From contig NZ_AJLT01000025.1 in NCBI RefSeq assembly GCF_000258765.1, forward strand, positions 1-64,000: DNA of 64,000 bases. The letters run 5' to 3'. Position numbers and translations under genes: made by a program. The stretch's first letter is position 1, and every line of letters starts with the position of its first letter. Positions 1 through 9,418 of the stretch are shown here, piece by piece. Source of the DNA: Gillisia marina (GTDB taxonomy: Bacteria > Bacteroidota > Bacteroidia > Flavobacteriales > Flavobacteriaceae). The notes beneath the pieces were generated by a model. That model did no database searches and had not been told where the DNA came from. It saw only the letters and a program-made list of their open reading frames with translations.

Positions 1-61
1 TCGCTGGGTCGCTGACAGGGTTCAATAATATAGCTCTTACTTTAAAAATAATAATTCAAAC

Positions 62-215
62 CTAAGGTAGCTATCGGGATGTCGAAATGAATTTTTTTGA
101 GATTGTCATCTCGACCCTCGGGAGAGATCTCAAAGGAACCTAATGTCTCAATCAATAGTGAGATTTCTCGGTCTCTCAAATGAGCTCTTTCGAAATGAAT
201 ATTTTAGAAAAAGAA
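62..215. repeat. Intergenic palindromic repeat remnant
   Basis: Non-coding stretch at the left edge made of broken palindromic pieces: GATGTCGAAATGAA near 78 is echoed by TTTCGAAATGAATA near 188, and GAGATTGTCATCTCGACC and GAGAGATCTCAAA are locally self-complementary. It resembles the dispersed repeats found between genes elsewhere in this window (near 2.1, 9.3, 12.0 and 57.3 kb). No gene can be supported in bases 1-243. Confidence 0.4.
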
Positions 216-243
216 TCGTTGACTTATTTTATTTGAAATAGCC

Positions 244-271
244 AAGAGGTTCTTTTAATTAAGAACCTCTT
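244..271. terminator. Bidirectional hairpin terminator after the DUF885 gene
   Basis: A perfect 11-bp stem, AAGAGGTTCTT at 244-254 with AAGAACCTCTT at 261-271 and a 6-base loop, lies directly after the stop of the minus-strand DUF885 gene. A short T run follows on the plus strand, so it may also serve a plus-strand transcript. Confidence 0.7.
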
Positions 272-274
272 TCA

Positions 275-1996
275 TTATTGATCAGCTTTTCTGTTTTCGA
301 TATAATTACTTACCAATTTTTCCATGATGGCCAAAGTCAATGTGCCTTGAGAAAGAATTACCTCATGAAAATCGCGGATATCGAAATCTGCTCCTAATTC
401 TTTTTCGGCTTTTTTGCGAAGTTCTCTAATTTTAAGCTCTCCAATTTTATAAGAAACCGCTTGTCCGGGCCATGAAATATAGCGGTCCACTTCCGTATTT
501 ATCTCGTGAAAAGAAAGCGCGGTATTCGATCTCAAAAAATTCACTGCTTCATCCTTCGTCCAGCCCAAAGCATGAATTCCGGTATCTACTACCAATCTAC
601 AGGCTCGCCATTGCTCATAGGTGAGTTTTCCAAACATTTCGTATGGCGTGGTGTAAATTCCCATCTCTTCAGCTAAAAACTCTGAATATAACCCCCAGCC
701 TTCCCCGTAAGCCGAAAGATAAAAGCTCTTCCTAAACTTTGGAATACTATCGCCTAATTCAGAATTTAGTGAAATTTGTAAATGATGCCCAGGCACCGCC
801 TCATGCGCGGTAAGCGACGGAAGTACATATAATGGCCTACTGGGTAGATCGTAGGTATTTACCCAATAATATCCGGGTTGAGTATCTTCTTGTGGGGAAA
901 TATACCTTCCTGTGGTGTATTTTGGTGCGATGGCATCGGGTACCGGAGTAACTCCGTAAGGTTTTCTTGGTAACTTTTTAAAAAATCTAGGCAATTGTGC
1001 ATCTATCTTTTTAGAAATATTTCGGGCTTCTTTTAATAGCTCTTCGGGAGTGGTTGCATAAAATTGCTCATCGGTTCGTAGGAATAGGATGAATTCTTCG
1101 AAAGTACCTTTAAAACCCACTTTTTCGATAATTTGTTTCATTTCAGAATTAATCCGAGACACTTCATCTAAACCAATTTGATGAATTTCTTCCGCAGTTA
1201 AATCCAGAGTGGTATAATAATTCAACCTATTTTGATAAAAGGCTCGCCCGTTGGGAATTTCTGAAACTCCTAAGTTTGTTCGTGTTTTAGGTAAATATTC
1301 TTTGTCGAAGAATCTTTTGATCTTCTTAAATTCTGGTAATACAGATTTTTTAATTGCTTTTTCTGCAACATCTAGCACCGAATCTTTCTGAGCTTCAGAT
1401 AAAGAATTAGGCAAATCTTTAAAAGGAGAATAATAATAACTGTCCTTGTAATTTTTCACTAATTGATCGTTATAAGTGCTTTCATAACCTTCAAAGATCA
1501 CCCGAGGTTGGGTGATTCCTGATTTTAAACCTTCACGTAATAAAAGTAAATGCTGATTTACATATTCCGGGATCGCATTTAGTTTGTTTAGGTAAGTCTT
1601 TACCTGAGAATAATCTGCTAATTGTGTAACATTATAGGGCAGACTTAGGTGAAATCCGGCATCTGACAGGAGCGGATTGAGATATAATTTATATTCAAAC
1701 CTATCAATTGTTTCCTGAAGCTTGTATTTTAAAAGCTCCAAAGAAATCATGTCGGTTTGAGACATTTCCGAAGCATTTAATAAATTCAACTTTTTTAACT
1801 GTTGACCGGCAAAGAGAGATTCTCTACGGTAATAATCTTCTGTATAGAGTCCTAAAGGATATTCTTTGACCTCATAACTTTTATGATCTTGAACAATTTC
1901 AATGATTTTATCAAGTTCTTCCGATCGCTGCTGAGCAAAGCTTATTTTACAGGTTGTAATAATGAGTAATAAAAGTAGAATTCGGGAGGAATACAT
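275..1996 (-). CDS. DUF885 family peptidase-like secreted protein
   Basis: Predicted exported protein of 573 aa in the DUF885 family, whose members are thought to be zinc-dependent peptidase-like enzymes. The supporting motif is HEAVPGHHLQ near residue 398, a HExxxGHH-type metal site, followed by a second conserved block, SAYGEGWGLYSE, that carries acidic residues. I start at the ATG at 1996 because it gives a clean N-terminal signal sequence (MYSSRILLLLLIITTC... ending FAQ). The frame is open upstream to an ATG at 2038, which would put 14 polar and basic residues in front of that signal. The gene stands alone, with a strong hairpin just after its stop. Substrate is unknown; a role in scavenging peptides is only a guess. 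Confidence 0.85.
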   Translation of the reverse strand: MYSSRILLLLLIITTCKISFAQQRSEELDKIIEIVQDHKSYEVKEYPLGLYTEDYYRRESLFAGQQLKKLNLLNASEMSQTDMISLELLKYKLQETIDRFEYKLYLNPLLSDAGFHLSLPYNVTQLADYSQVKTYLNKLNAIPEYVNQHLLLLREGLKSGITQPRVIFEGYESTYNDQLVKNYKDSYYYSPFKDLPNSLSEAQKDSVLDVAEKAIKKSVLPEFKKIKRFFDKEYLPKTRTNLGVSEIPNGRAFYQNRLNYYTTLDLTAEEIHQIGLDEVSRINSEMKQIIEKVGFKGTFEEFILFLRTDEQFYATTPEELLKEARNISKKIDAQLPRFFKKLPRKPYGVTPVPDAIAPKYTTGRYISPQEDTQPGYYWVNTYDLPSRPLYVLPSLTAHEAVPGHHLQISLNSELGDSIPKFRKSFYLSAYGEGWGLYSEFLAEEMGIYTTPYEMFGKLTYEQWRACRLVVDTGIHALGWTKDEAVNFLRSNTALSFHEINTEVDRYISWPGQAVSYKIGELKIRELRKKAEKELGADFDIRDFHEVILSQGTLTLAIMEKLVSNYIENRKADQ

Positions 1997-2140
1997 ATGG
2001 AAAATTAATTTTTTGAATCTTAAAGATAAGCTAACCAAACAAATGAAGAAAATTTGATTTTTAAAAAGGATTAAAATAAACTGGGTAACTATTTTTTGTT
2101 CCAGTGAGTAATTTTCAACTAATTAACACTAGACATTTTC

Positions 2141-2206
2141 CGTCATGCTGAACTTGTTTCAGCATCTCATTTATGAGAGAGACCCTGAAACAAGTTCAGG
2201 GTGACA
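2141..2206. repeat. REP-like inverted repeat
   Basis: CGTCATGCTGAACTTGTTTC at the left is mirrored by CTGAAACAAGTTCAGGGTGAC at the right, forming a long imperfect hairpin of about 66 bases between two minus-strand genes. An almost identical copy lies at 11941-12009. Such elements are common between genes in flavobacterial genomes. It is not a simple terminator because no T run follows either arm. Confidence 0.7.
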
Positions 2207-2247
2207 CTACCATTTTTAAGAGGATAGACTCAAAAAGATATGCAATA

Positions 2248-3249
2248 CTAATTTCCCAGTATCCTCTTTCCTAAATTCTTTAAAAGAGCCTTCGCTTCTT
2301 CGGGGTCTCTTGGCACTTCTTCGATTGTTAAATCCCCATTTTCTTTCTTCAAAAGATAACTAAATACAAATTTTGAGTTATCCGAAGTAGGATCTAAAGA
2401 GCCAAAACGCAGGTCATTAAAATAAAGATTTTTACCTCTTTTAGAAATTGTATACCAACCTTGAGAGATTGCAACAATCCTTTTAAAATTATTTTCATTC
2501 TTTAAAGAGTCGACTAAAAAGTGATTTTTAGGAATGCTTTTAAATTTTATTGGCTTAGCATCAAAAAGGGAATAATCCCCAATTAAATAAGCATCTTCCA
2601 ATTCCACATTTGCAGACCACATAATCGTATTAAAAGGGCTGGGTCTGGTTTGTAATTGTAGGTAGGAAATATTCTGTTCTTCTAAAGCATTCTTAAATTT
2701 ATAATACGCGATGCCTTTTAAACCGATCGTACACACCAAATAAGCACTACTAGCAATGAGCCCCAGATTATTATACTTCTTCCTTTTTGCAGATCCTCGT
2801 TTGGATCTCATTGCCAAGATTACAAAGATGAGAAAGGGAAGCGTGTAAAGTGGATCTATTACAAAGATGTTTTTGTAAGCTAGTCGAAGATCCAGCGGCC
2901 AGAAAAGTTGAGTGCCCCAAGTAGTATGAGCGTCCAATAACGGATGAGTTAGAAATCCCCAAAACATAAGCCAAGACCAATCTTTCCAGTTAACTCTGGA
3001 TTTTCTTTCAATTTTCGAGATGAGCCAGCCAAAGATGGGTGCAAATAATATTGAAAAAACGATGGAATGTGTGAATCCTCGGTGAATCTCAATGGAAGTA
3101 AGTGTGTCTGTGAATAATGGAGCAAACGAATCCAGATCTGGAATAGTACCGGCAATCGCACCATAGAGCATGGCCTTATTTCCAACTTTTCTACCTAATA
3201 CAGCTTCTCCAACGGCTGCTCCTAGAACTATTTGAGTAAGAGAATCCAT
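2248..3249 (-). CDS. YdjM-type membrane-bound metal-dependent hydrolase
   Basis: Integral membrane protein of 333 aa in the YdjM/DUF457 (LexA-binding, inner membrane-bound hydrolase) family. Visible family signatures in the first 120 residues are IPDLDS (residues ~36-41), HRGFTHS (~56-62) and THPLLDAHTTWGTQ (~101-114), whose His and Asp residues are thought to bind metal. At least four hydrophobic segments lie in the first 190 residues; the C-terminal third is soluble. Downstream it is followed after 8 bases by the end of a glycosyltransferase gene read in the same direction, but the order on the minus strand puts this gene last, so it may be cotranscribed. Biochemical function is not established for the family. 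Confidence 0.85.
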   Translation of the reverse strand: MDSLTQIVLGAAVGEAVLGRKVGNKAMLYGAIAGTIPDLDSFAPLFTDTLTSIEIHRGFTHSIVFSILFAPIFGWLISKIERKSRVNWKDWSWLMFWGFLTHPLLDAHTTWGTQLFWPLDLRLAYKNIFVIDPLYTLPFLIFVILAMRSKRGSAKRKKYNNLGLIASSAYLVCTIGLKGIAYYKFKNALEEQNISYLQLQTRPSPFNTIMWSANVELEDAYLIGDYSLFDAKPIKFKSIPKNHFLVDSLKNENNFKRIVAISQGWYTISKRGKNLYFNDLRFGSLDPTSDNSKFVFSYLLKKENGDLTIEEVPRDPEEAKALLKNLGKRILGN

Positions 3250-3256
3250 TTAGGAA

Positions 3257-4730
3257 TTAAACTTTTGAGAGTAGAGATTTGAAAACAACATATCCAAACC
3301 CCGCAAAAAGCATCAGATGAAATATAATAAGTCCGAAGTCTTCCAGTACAAACGCACTATAAATGGCAAATCCAAAATACAGCCAAAGTAAGCCTTCAAC
3401 CATAGTACTCAGGGACAGATTTCGGGATAAATACTTATTGCCTTTCCAGGAATCTTTAAGATTATTAATATTGAATTTTGGAGTACGAATGAAGTCGCTT
3501 TTCTTTCCGAAGTGGCCTTCCAGAACTGCAAGCGAGTTATGAACAGAAAATCCCATGGCGATCGAGAAAAAAGTTAGAAACATTCCAATAAATTTAAAAA
3601 AGCTACCGACACCTTTTCCGTGGATCTTGGAATACGTAACCCAATAACAGATAAAAAAGATAAGCGTACTAATCGCAAAAAAAAGCGATCACATTAAAAT
3701 AGCTGCTGAATTCCGGATTGGTATTTTTTATATATAGCACGGGAACACTTAAAACGGCTAAAAGCAATATTAATAAGAACATACTGGAATTTAGCAAATG
3801 GAAAAATCCGTGGAATTTCGTTCCTGCGGTTAGGGTTTTATCAAAAAGCAGTTTGGAGTAGTTCTTCTGAAAATTTTCGGCCGCGCCCTTATTCCATCTA
3901 AATTGCTGAGATCTCGCAGCACTTATTACCACGGGTAATTCCGCAGGAGTTTCAACATGTTCCAAGTATTTAAATTTCCATTTCTTCATTTGCGCGCGGT
4001 AACTTAGATCGAGATCTTCCGTTAGGGTATCTCCACTCCAGTTGCCTGCATCCATAATGCACTCTTTTCGCCATACCCCTGCAGTCCCATTAAAATTGAT
4101 GAAATGCTTTCCAAAATTCCGACCAACTTGTTCTAAAATGAAATGAAAATCGAGTGCGAATGCTTGAATTTTTGTGAGTAGAGAATAATTTCTGTTAATA
4201 TGTCCCCATCTGGTTTGAACTACACCAATCTCAGCATCCTTAAAATAGGGCAGTGTTTGAAGAAGCCAATCCGACTTCGGCATAAAATCGGAATCAAAAA
4301 TGGCTATGAATTCTCCTTTCGCAACATTTAATCCTTCCTTTAAGGCTCCTGCTTTAAAACCAGTTCTGTCTATTCTGGTAATATGTTTTATGTCTAAACC
4401 GTTTTTTTGAAGCTCAAGAATCTGTTTAGCAGTAGAGGTTACCGTTTCATCCGTAGAATCATCTAAAACCTGAATTTCCAATTTATCTTTAGGATAATCG
4501 AGCTTCGAGATATTTTCTAGCAACCTTTCTACCACATACATTTCATTATAAAGTGGTAATTGAATAGTAACTATGGGAATTTCCGAAGGATTGGAAAAGT
4601 TATATTTTACGCTGGATTCGTTCCTTTTTTTGGATCTAAGATAATTTATGAGCAAGCTTAGCTGAGAAATGCTGTATAACAAAATGAGCAAAAGTGCGAG
4701 CGTGTAAATTATTATAATCGCAAAATCCAT
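3257..4730 (-). pseudogene. Cellulose-synthase-like family 2 glycosyltransferase, frameshifted
   Basis: Membrane glycosyltransferase of family 2, processive type. The N-terminal reading frame (3669-4730) begins with a membrane segment and carries the GT-A motifs: QLPLYNE, DDSTDE, DSDF, TEDLDLSYR and QQFRW, the QxxRW signature of cellulose-synthase-like enzymes. It ends early in FFCD. The C-terminal part (membrane segments, ending SLLSKV) continues in another frame from the same point. The shift lies in a run of eight A at 3677-3684; with seven the protein reads through as ...NVIAFFAISTLIFF... and has about 490 aa, the usual length. I regard this as a sequencing artefact, but a true mutation or slippage at the run cannot be excluded. 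The start overlaps the stop of the upstream glycosyltransferase by one base (TAATG), so the two are an operon. Acceptor sugar is unknown. Confidence 0.85.
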
Positions 4731-5422
4731 TATTTAAAACTGTATTTAAAAATCCAAGTCAATATTTTAACGCCTGCAAAGATAGCCCCTTTAATGGTTC
4801 CTGAAACTTTTGAGACACCAATCCTATTTTTATAATGCACCGGCACTTCTATATAAGAGAAATTCTGCTTTATGGCTTTCAATTGCATTTCTACCGTCCA
4901 GCCATAGGTTTTATCCTGCATATTTAGTTGAAGTAATTTGCCGTATTTAATAGCCCTAAAAGGTCCAAGATCTGTAAAATTAGCGTTGAAGAATAATTTC
5001 ATTAAGGAAGTCGCTAACCAATTTCCAAACCGCTGCGGAAAAGTCATCGAGCCTTTTTCTCGCCATTTCTTAACCCGAGCTCCAATTACCATATCCAGAT
5101 CGTCTGAAAGTATCGGCTCTACAATTTGAGTGAGTTCTGCAGGATAATCGCTGTAATCTCCATCTAAAAATACAATGATGCTGGGTTTTTCCTCTTTTTC
5201 AGAAATATAATCCATGCCTTTTAAACAAGCATAACCATAACCTTTGTTTGCTTCAAACAACACAGTTGCGCCGGCATTTTTAGCAACTTTCGCAGTGTTA
5301 TCCGTAGAATTATTGCTAACCACAATGATCTCTGAAACAATTTCCGGGATCTCCTGAATTACCTTGCCAATGGAAGCTTCTTCATTAAAAGCTGGGATAA
5401 TAACTATAATTTTTTCAGACAT
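4730..5422 (-). CDS. Family 2 glycosyltransferase, DPM1-like
   Basis: Soluble or membrane-associated glycosyltransferase of 230 aa, similar in layout to dolichol/polyprenyl-phosphate mannosyl or glucosyl transferases. The GT-A core is clear: IIPAFNEEASIG at residues ~8-19, SNNSTDNT at ~36-43, and the metal-binding FLDGDYSD at ~85-92. The end carries a short hydrophobic stretch but no full membrane domain. Its stop codon overlaps the start of the cellulose-synthase-like gene by one base, which suggests translational coupling and a shared product, perhaps a lipid-linked or exported sugar. The start ATG at 5422 gives a normal family N-terminus. Confidence 0.88.
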   Translation of the reverse strand: MSEKIIVIIPAFNEEASIGKVIQEIPEIVSEIIVVSNNSTDNTAKVAKNAGATVLFEANKGYGYACLKGMDYISEKEEKPSIIVFLDGDYSDYPAELTQIVEPILSDDLDMVIGARVKKWREKGSMTFPQRFGNWLATSLMKLFFNANFTDLGPFRAIKYGKLLQLNMQDKTYGWTVEMQLKAIKQNFSYIEVPVHYKNRIGVSKVSGTIKGAIFAGVKILTWIFKYSFK

Positions 5423-5498
5423 TCAGTGGGATCTTCTCATGTAGCTTAGTACTAGAACAGGGATAGGTTCGATTTTAAAGGTAGTTACTTACAAAATA

Positions 5499-7078
5499 TT
5501 ATTTCTGATTCAGTAGATCTATTAAATCCACATCGTTTCCTAAAAGGATCTCATTGGCATTAATTCTCCCATTCATAGAATCGTTTTCCAATTTAAGCAC
5601 TCCTCTCGGACAAACCGCAGAGCAAATTCCGCAGCCTACACAACTGGAACGCACAATATTTTCTCCTTTTTGAGCATAAGCTCTAACATCTATCCCCATC
5701 TCGCAATACGTAGAACAATTTCCGCAAGAGATGCACTGCCTCCATTGGTTGTAATTCTAAATCTTGAAAATAATCGTTGCTGAAATCCTAGTATTGCCGC
5801 CATTGGACATCCAAATCTACACCATACTCGATTTCCAAAAACCGGATAAAAGCCGGTACCAATCACCCCACTAAAAATGGCTCCAATTAAAACACCATAG
5901 GTAGATCTTAAGGCTTCGGCTTCAAACAGGAAAACTTTCCCCTCTCCACTTAAAAAATGAAAGCCAATAAGGGATAAAATAATTGCTAAATACCCAATTG
6001 CGCCAAATTTTGCATCTTTCTGAAATTCATTTCTTTTAAAGATCATTACCAATGCGAAAACACTTGTTAGCAGCACTGCAACTCCAATGAGAAAAGAAGT
6101 TCTATTCAACCAATATTTTCCATCTTCACCCAAATACGAATAGATTACTGCAGTTGTCATTAGTACCACAAAAACCACAACGCTATGTACCACCCAACGC
6201 TCGATTTTCCAGGCCGATTGGGATTTATCACTCAATTGTCTAAAAGGGTCTCCGGCAGTTTCAGCTAAGCCTCCGCAGCCACAAACCCAAGAGCAATACC
6301 AGCGTTTCCCATACTTATAGGTAAGAATTGGGGTGATTATAAATATGGAAGCAATTCCGAAGAGCAGCATGGCTATTCCAATATCTCCGGCATTAATCAT
6401 AGAATCTACCCGGTATTGTTCGAAATTATAATAGTTTAAAGGCCAGATATTCTTAAGATCATAATATGGTAATGAGAAATTATCGCTATTTAAACGTTGC
6501 ATAAATTCAGGAATCAAAAAAGCAAAGCTTAACTGAAAGAACATGACCGAAAAAGTTCGTAAACGCTCATATTTATTATGACGGTATTTCCAGATAAATT
6601 TTATTCCGAAGGAAAGAATCGCAATTGTATAAAGAGTTCCATATACAAACCATTGGCTAGCAGGATTGCCACTTAACAGTTTACTTAAGGGATCGAAAAA
6701 TGCAATAATTCCGGTGTTCTCTCCTTCCGCATTCAAGCCAAGATATTCAGGATAGAAATAGAGCACTATATAAAATCCGGTTAAAACTAGGCCCGCTATC
6801 CAACCGAGCACTCCTCCATTCGTAATAGATTTAAACCAAATATGGTCATTTTTTATTCCTTCGGTTTTATTAGCATACGTTGCCTGAGCAAACCAAATAA
6901 CCCCAATTCCAATTGCTGCAAGAGTTGTGTATAACCAGAGGGTTCTATTAGGGAAATTGATATTAAAACTAGCTAAAGTCAGAATAAATAATCCGGCCAT
7001 TCCTAAGAAGACAGCCAGTTTTTGTGAGATACTTAAGGAAGTTGAAACATCACCGGTCAAGGACATATTATTTTCCAT
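5499..7078 (-). pseudogene. Polyferredoxin-like 4Fe-4S membrane protein, frameshifted
   Basis: Membrane iron-sulfur protein resembling the NapH/NosR/CcoG group. About ten hydrophobic segments span residues 20-420. Cysteine motifs are WYCSWVCGCGG (~261-270) and VWCRFGCP (~416-424), followed by two ferredoxin motifs at the end, CISCGNCSTYC and CVGCGICSAVCP. The last two sit in a different frame from the membrane part: the frame breaks at GGAGGCAGTGC on the coding strand, around 5738-5744, and one added base (most simply a third G at 5739-5740) restores ITTNGGQCISCGNC and a protein of about 526 aa. The start at 7078 lies 22 bases after the flavoprotein gene, so the two form a probable electron-transfer pair. 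Which substrate receives the electrons is not visible. Confidence 0.82.
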
Positions 7079-7099
7079 ACTACGTGTAATTTTTAGGGT

Positions 7100-8392
7100 T
7101 TATTGAGCTACTGGTTGATGTTTATTAAAACTTTGCTGAATTTCGGCTTCGTAGGTGTCATAAAATTCGGGATCAAAATTGGCCTGTTTTAGATTCTCTA
7201 TCACATAATCTACAGACCTTTCCTCAGTTAACCATGTATCGAATGTTTCATGGCGCATTCTAATTCCGAAGGTATTAATCCCTACAAATTTTCTGCTTTC
7301 TTCTTGATAATTTATGGTGATACATTTTTGGCCATCTTCATGCTGCCAGTGAAAATGTGCTTCTCCGTCTCGAGGTTCCGGAAAAACCCAGCCATAAGTT
7401 TGATATTCTATATCGAAAAATTTCGCGCTGTTAAACCAATGCCCCGGATTGTATTTCATTGGGTTTCCACAAATTGTTTGCGCCACAACTTCCCCCATCA
7501 TTCTACCCGTATACCAAACCGCTTCTACAGATTTTCTATCGCCTATTCCTTCATGTTGTTCGGCACAGTCGCCAATAGCATAAATGTTCTCATAATTTGT
7601 TTGAAGCGACCTGTTAACTTTAACTCCTTTGTCTAATTCTATTCCCGAATCTTTCAGAAAACTAATATTTGGAGATACTCCGGCAGTAAGTCCTACAAGA
7701 TCACAGGCTATTTCTTCCCCCGTTTCTTCTACAATCACTCCTTTAACGCGACCATTTTCATCGGAAAGAATCTCCTTAAGATTGGAACTCAATCTAAGAT
7801 CTATATGATGTTCCCGAATATGATTATTAATAATTTCTGATTCCCCGGGAGGAAGCACCCCATTCCAAAAACTTGTTTCTCGAACTAAAAATGTGACAGG
7901 AATTTTTCTTGTGCTTAGCATTTCTGCAAGTTCAGAGCCTATAAGTCCTCCACCCACAATCACAGCTCTTCTGCAATTTTTGGTGTTTTCTTCTAATAAC
8001 TCCAAATCTTGTTTGGTCACCATGCCTTGAACACCATCAAGATCCTGACCTTTCCAACCAAATTTATTGTAACTGGAGCCTGTAGCGATAATCAGCTTAT
8101 CGTAAAGCATAATTTCTCCGGAAGAAAAGGTGAGCTGATTGATCTCTGGTTGAACTTGAGATACGTAAGCGTTTTTCAGTTGAATTCTGTTCTTCTCCCA
8201 AAACCAATCTTCGTAAGGTTTTAAATGATCCCACTTCATATGGCCCATATATACGTACATAAGAGCAGTACGAGAAAAGAAATGATCGCTTTCTGAAGAA
8301 ATTACTGTGATCCTTCTGTCAGACTGTTTTCTAATGTGTCTGGCGGCTGTAATTCCAGAAATTCCATTGCCTATTATGACAATATGCTCCAT
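7100..8392 (-). CDS. FAD-dependent pyridine nucleotide-disulfide oxidoreductase
   Basis: Flavoprotein of 430 aa with two dinucleotide-binding folds. The FAD site is IGNGISGITAA near residues 6-16, the NAD(P)H site is VGGGLIGSELAEM near 146-158, and a conserved YAIGDCAE motif follows near 270. There is no redox-active CxxxxC, so it belongs with ferredoxin or rubredoxin reductase and nitrite reductase-type proteins, not with the thiol reductases. It is followed directly by the polyferredoxin gene, and together they could pass electrons from NAD(P)H to iron-sulfur clusters. Similar pairs occur near arsenosugar-type clusters in flavobacteria as far as I recall, which makes a redox role in that pathway possible but unproven. 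Confidence 0.85.
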   Translation of the reverse strand: MEHIVIIGNGISGITAARHIRKQSDRRITVISSESDHFFSRTALMYVYMGHMKWDHLKPYEDWFWEKNRIQLKNAYVSQVQPEINQLTFSSGEIMLYDKLIIATGSSYNKFGWKGQDLDGVQGMVTKQDLELLEENTKNCRRAVIVGGGLIGSELAEMLSTRKIPVTFLVRETSFWNGVLPPGESEIINNHIREHHIDLRLSSNLKEILSDENGRVKGVIVEETGEEIACDLVGLTAGVSPNISFLKDSGIELDKGVKVNRSLQTNYENIYAIGDCAEQHEGIGDRKSVEAVWYTGRMMGEVVAQTICGNPMKYNPGHWFNSAKFFDIEYQTYGWVFPEPRDGEAHFHWQHEDGQKCITINYQEESRKFVGINTFGIRMRHETFDTWLTEERSVDYVIENLKQANFDPEFYDTYEAEIQQSFNKHQPVAQ

Positions 8393-8509
8393 ATAATTCC
8401 TTATTTTTAGAGGATTGGTGACAATCGGGTTAGTAATATTTTTAAAATTCGACTTAATTCTAATATGTTTGGTCGCAGAATTGCCATAAACCTTTTTTAA
8501 TTCAACTAA

Positions 8510-9217
8510 ATGAAATATTTATTTTCTTTAATAATTTTAATTTCAAGCTTTTCTTTTGCTCAGGAACCTTCAAAATTCTTTGATGCCTCCGATGCTTTTT
8601 TAAAGCAATATGTTAGTAATGGTAGGGTAAAGTACGCAGAAATAAAGCAGAATCCCAATCATTTATATGAATTGTTAAGTCAGGCAAAACGTGTAAAAGT
8701 TTCTACGGAAGATCCGGATACCTATAAGGCATTTTGGATAAATGCTTACAATATTGCCGTGATAAATGGAATTGTGAAGCAGTTTCCTGTAAAATCTCCG
8801 ATGGATATAGAAGGCTTTTTCAGTACTAAAACTCATAGTTTAGGGCAACAGTCCGTGACTCTGGACGATATCGAGAAAAAGTTATTGTTCGGGAAATATC
8901 CAGAAGAAGCCAGGTTTCATTTTGTATTGGTATGTGCCGCAAAAGGATGTCCTCCAATAATTGATGAAGCGTATAGGCCGGAAACTTTGGAAAAACAATT
9001 GCAACAACAAACTGTAAAGGCAATCAATTCTTCGGATTTTATAAAAGTTCAGAAGGATAAAGTCTTGCTTTCAGAATTGATGAAATGGTATGAGCAAGAT
9101 TTTACTAAAGAGGGAGGAACTTTGATAGATTATATAAATAAATACAGGAAAGCTCCAATTCCCGTTAGCTTAAAGGTCGAATTTTATAATTATAACTGGG
9201 AATTGAATTCATTTTAA
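8510..9217 (+). CDS. DUF547 domain secreted protein
   Basis: Exported protein of 235 aa with an 18-residue signal sequence ending FSFAQ. It carries the DUF547 signatures FWINAYNIAVI (residues ~74-84) and FVLVCAAKGCPP (~136-147), with conserved cysteines in the second motif. The fold of DUF547 is thought to resemble transglutaminase/papain-like proteins, but no activity has been shown that I know of. A second, longer DUF547 gene lies 1.9 kb away at 11116-11913 on the other strand. The gene is divergent from the flavoprotein gene, from which it is separated by 117 bases. Confidence 0.85.
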   Translation: MKYLFSLIILISSFSFAQEPSKFFDASDAFLKQYVSNGRVKYAEIKQNPNHLYELLSQAKRVKVSTEDPDTYKAFWINAYNIAVINGIVKQFPVKSPMDIEGFFSTKTHSLGQQSVTLDDIEKKLLFGKYPEEARFHFVLVCAAKGCPPIIDEAYRPETLEKQLQQQTVKAINSSDFIKVQKDKVLLSELMKWYEQDFTKEGGTLIDYINKYRKAPIPVSLKVEFYNYNWELNSF

Positions 9218-9286
9218 ATAACTTTTTGCTCATACCTAAAGCATTATAAAAACATAAATAATTTCAATCAGTTCCGGTAGCTTTCA

Positions 9287-9370
9287 GAATTGTTTCAGAA
9301 TCTCACAGCACTAAAAATTAATTTAGACTGAGACCCTGAAATGATCCCGAAAGCTTTCGGGACAGGGTGA
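9287..9370. repeat. REP-like element with perfect 18-base palindrome
   Basis: Intergenic element related to those at 2141 and 11941: it shares TTTCAGAATCTCA-like and GAGACCCTGAAA segments and ends AGGGTGA. It contains the perfect palindrome TCCCGAAAGCTTTCGGGA at 9345-9362. The rest of 9218-9418 is AT-rich with no visible gene. Confidence 0.6.
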
Positions 9371-9418
9371 AGAAATTATATAGAATAAAAATAAAAAATC
9401 AATAATTTTTCAAGATCT

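Noticed and set aside
2141-2206. Hairpin as a transcription terminator
   Set aside because: No T run follows either arm and near copies occur elsewhere, so it is called a REP-like repeat.
7250-7636. 128-codon open frame on the plus strand within the flavoprotein gene
   Set aside because: It lies opposite a well-conserved coding gene and its translation has no recognisable motif.
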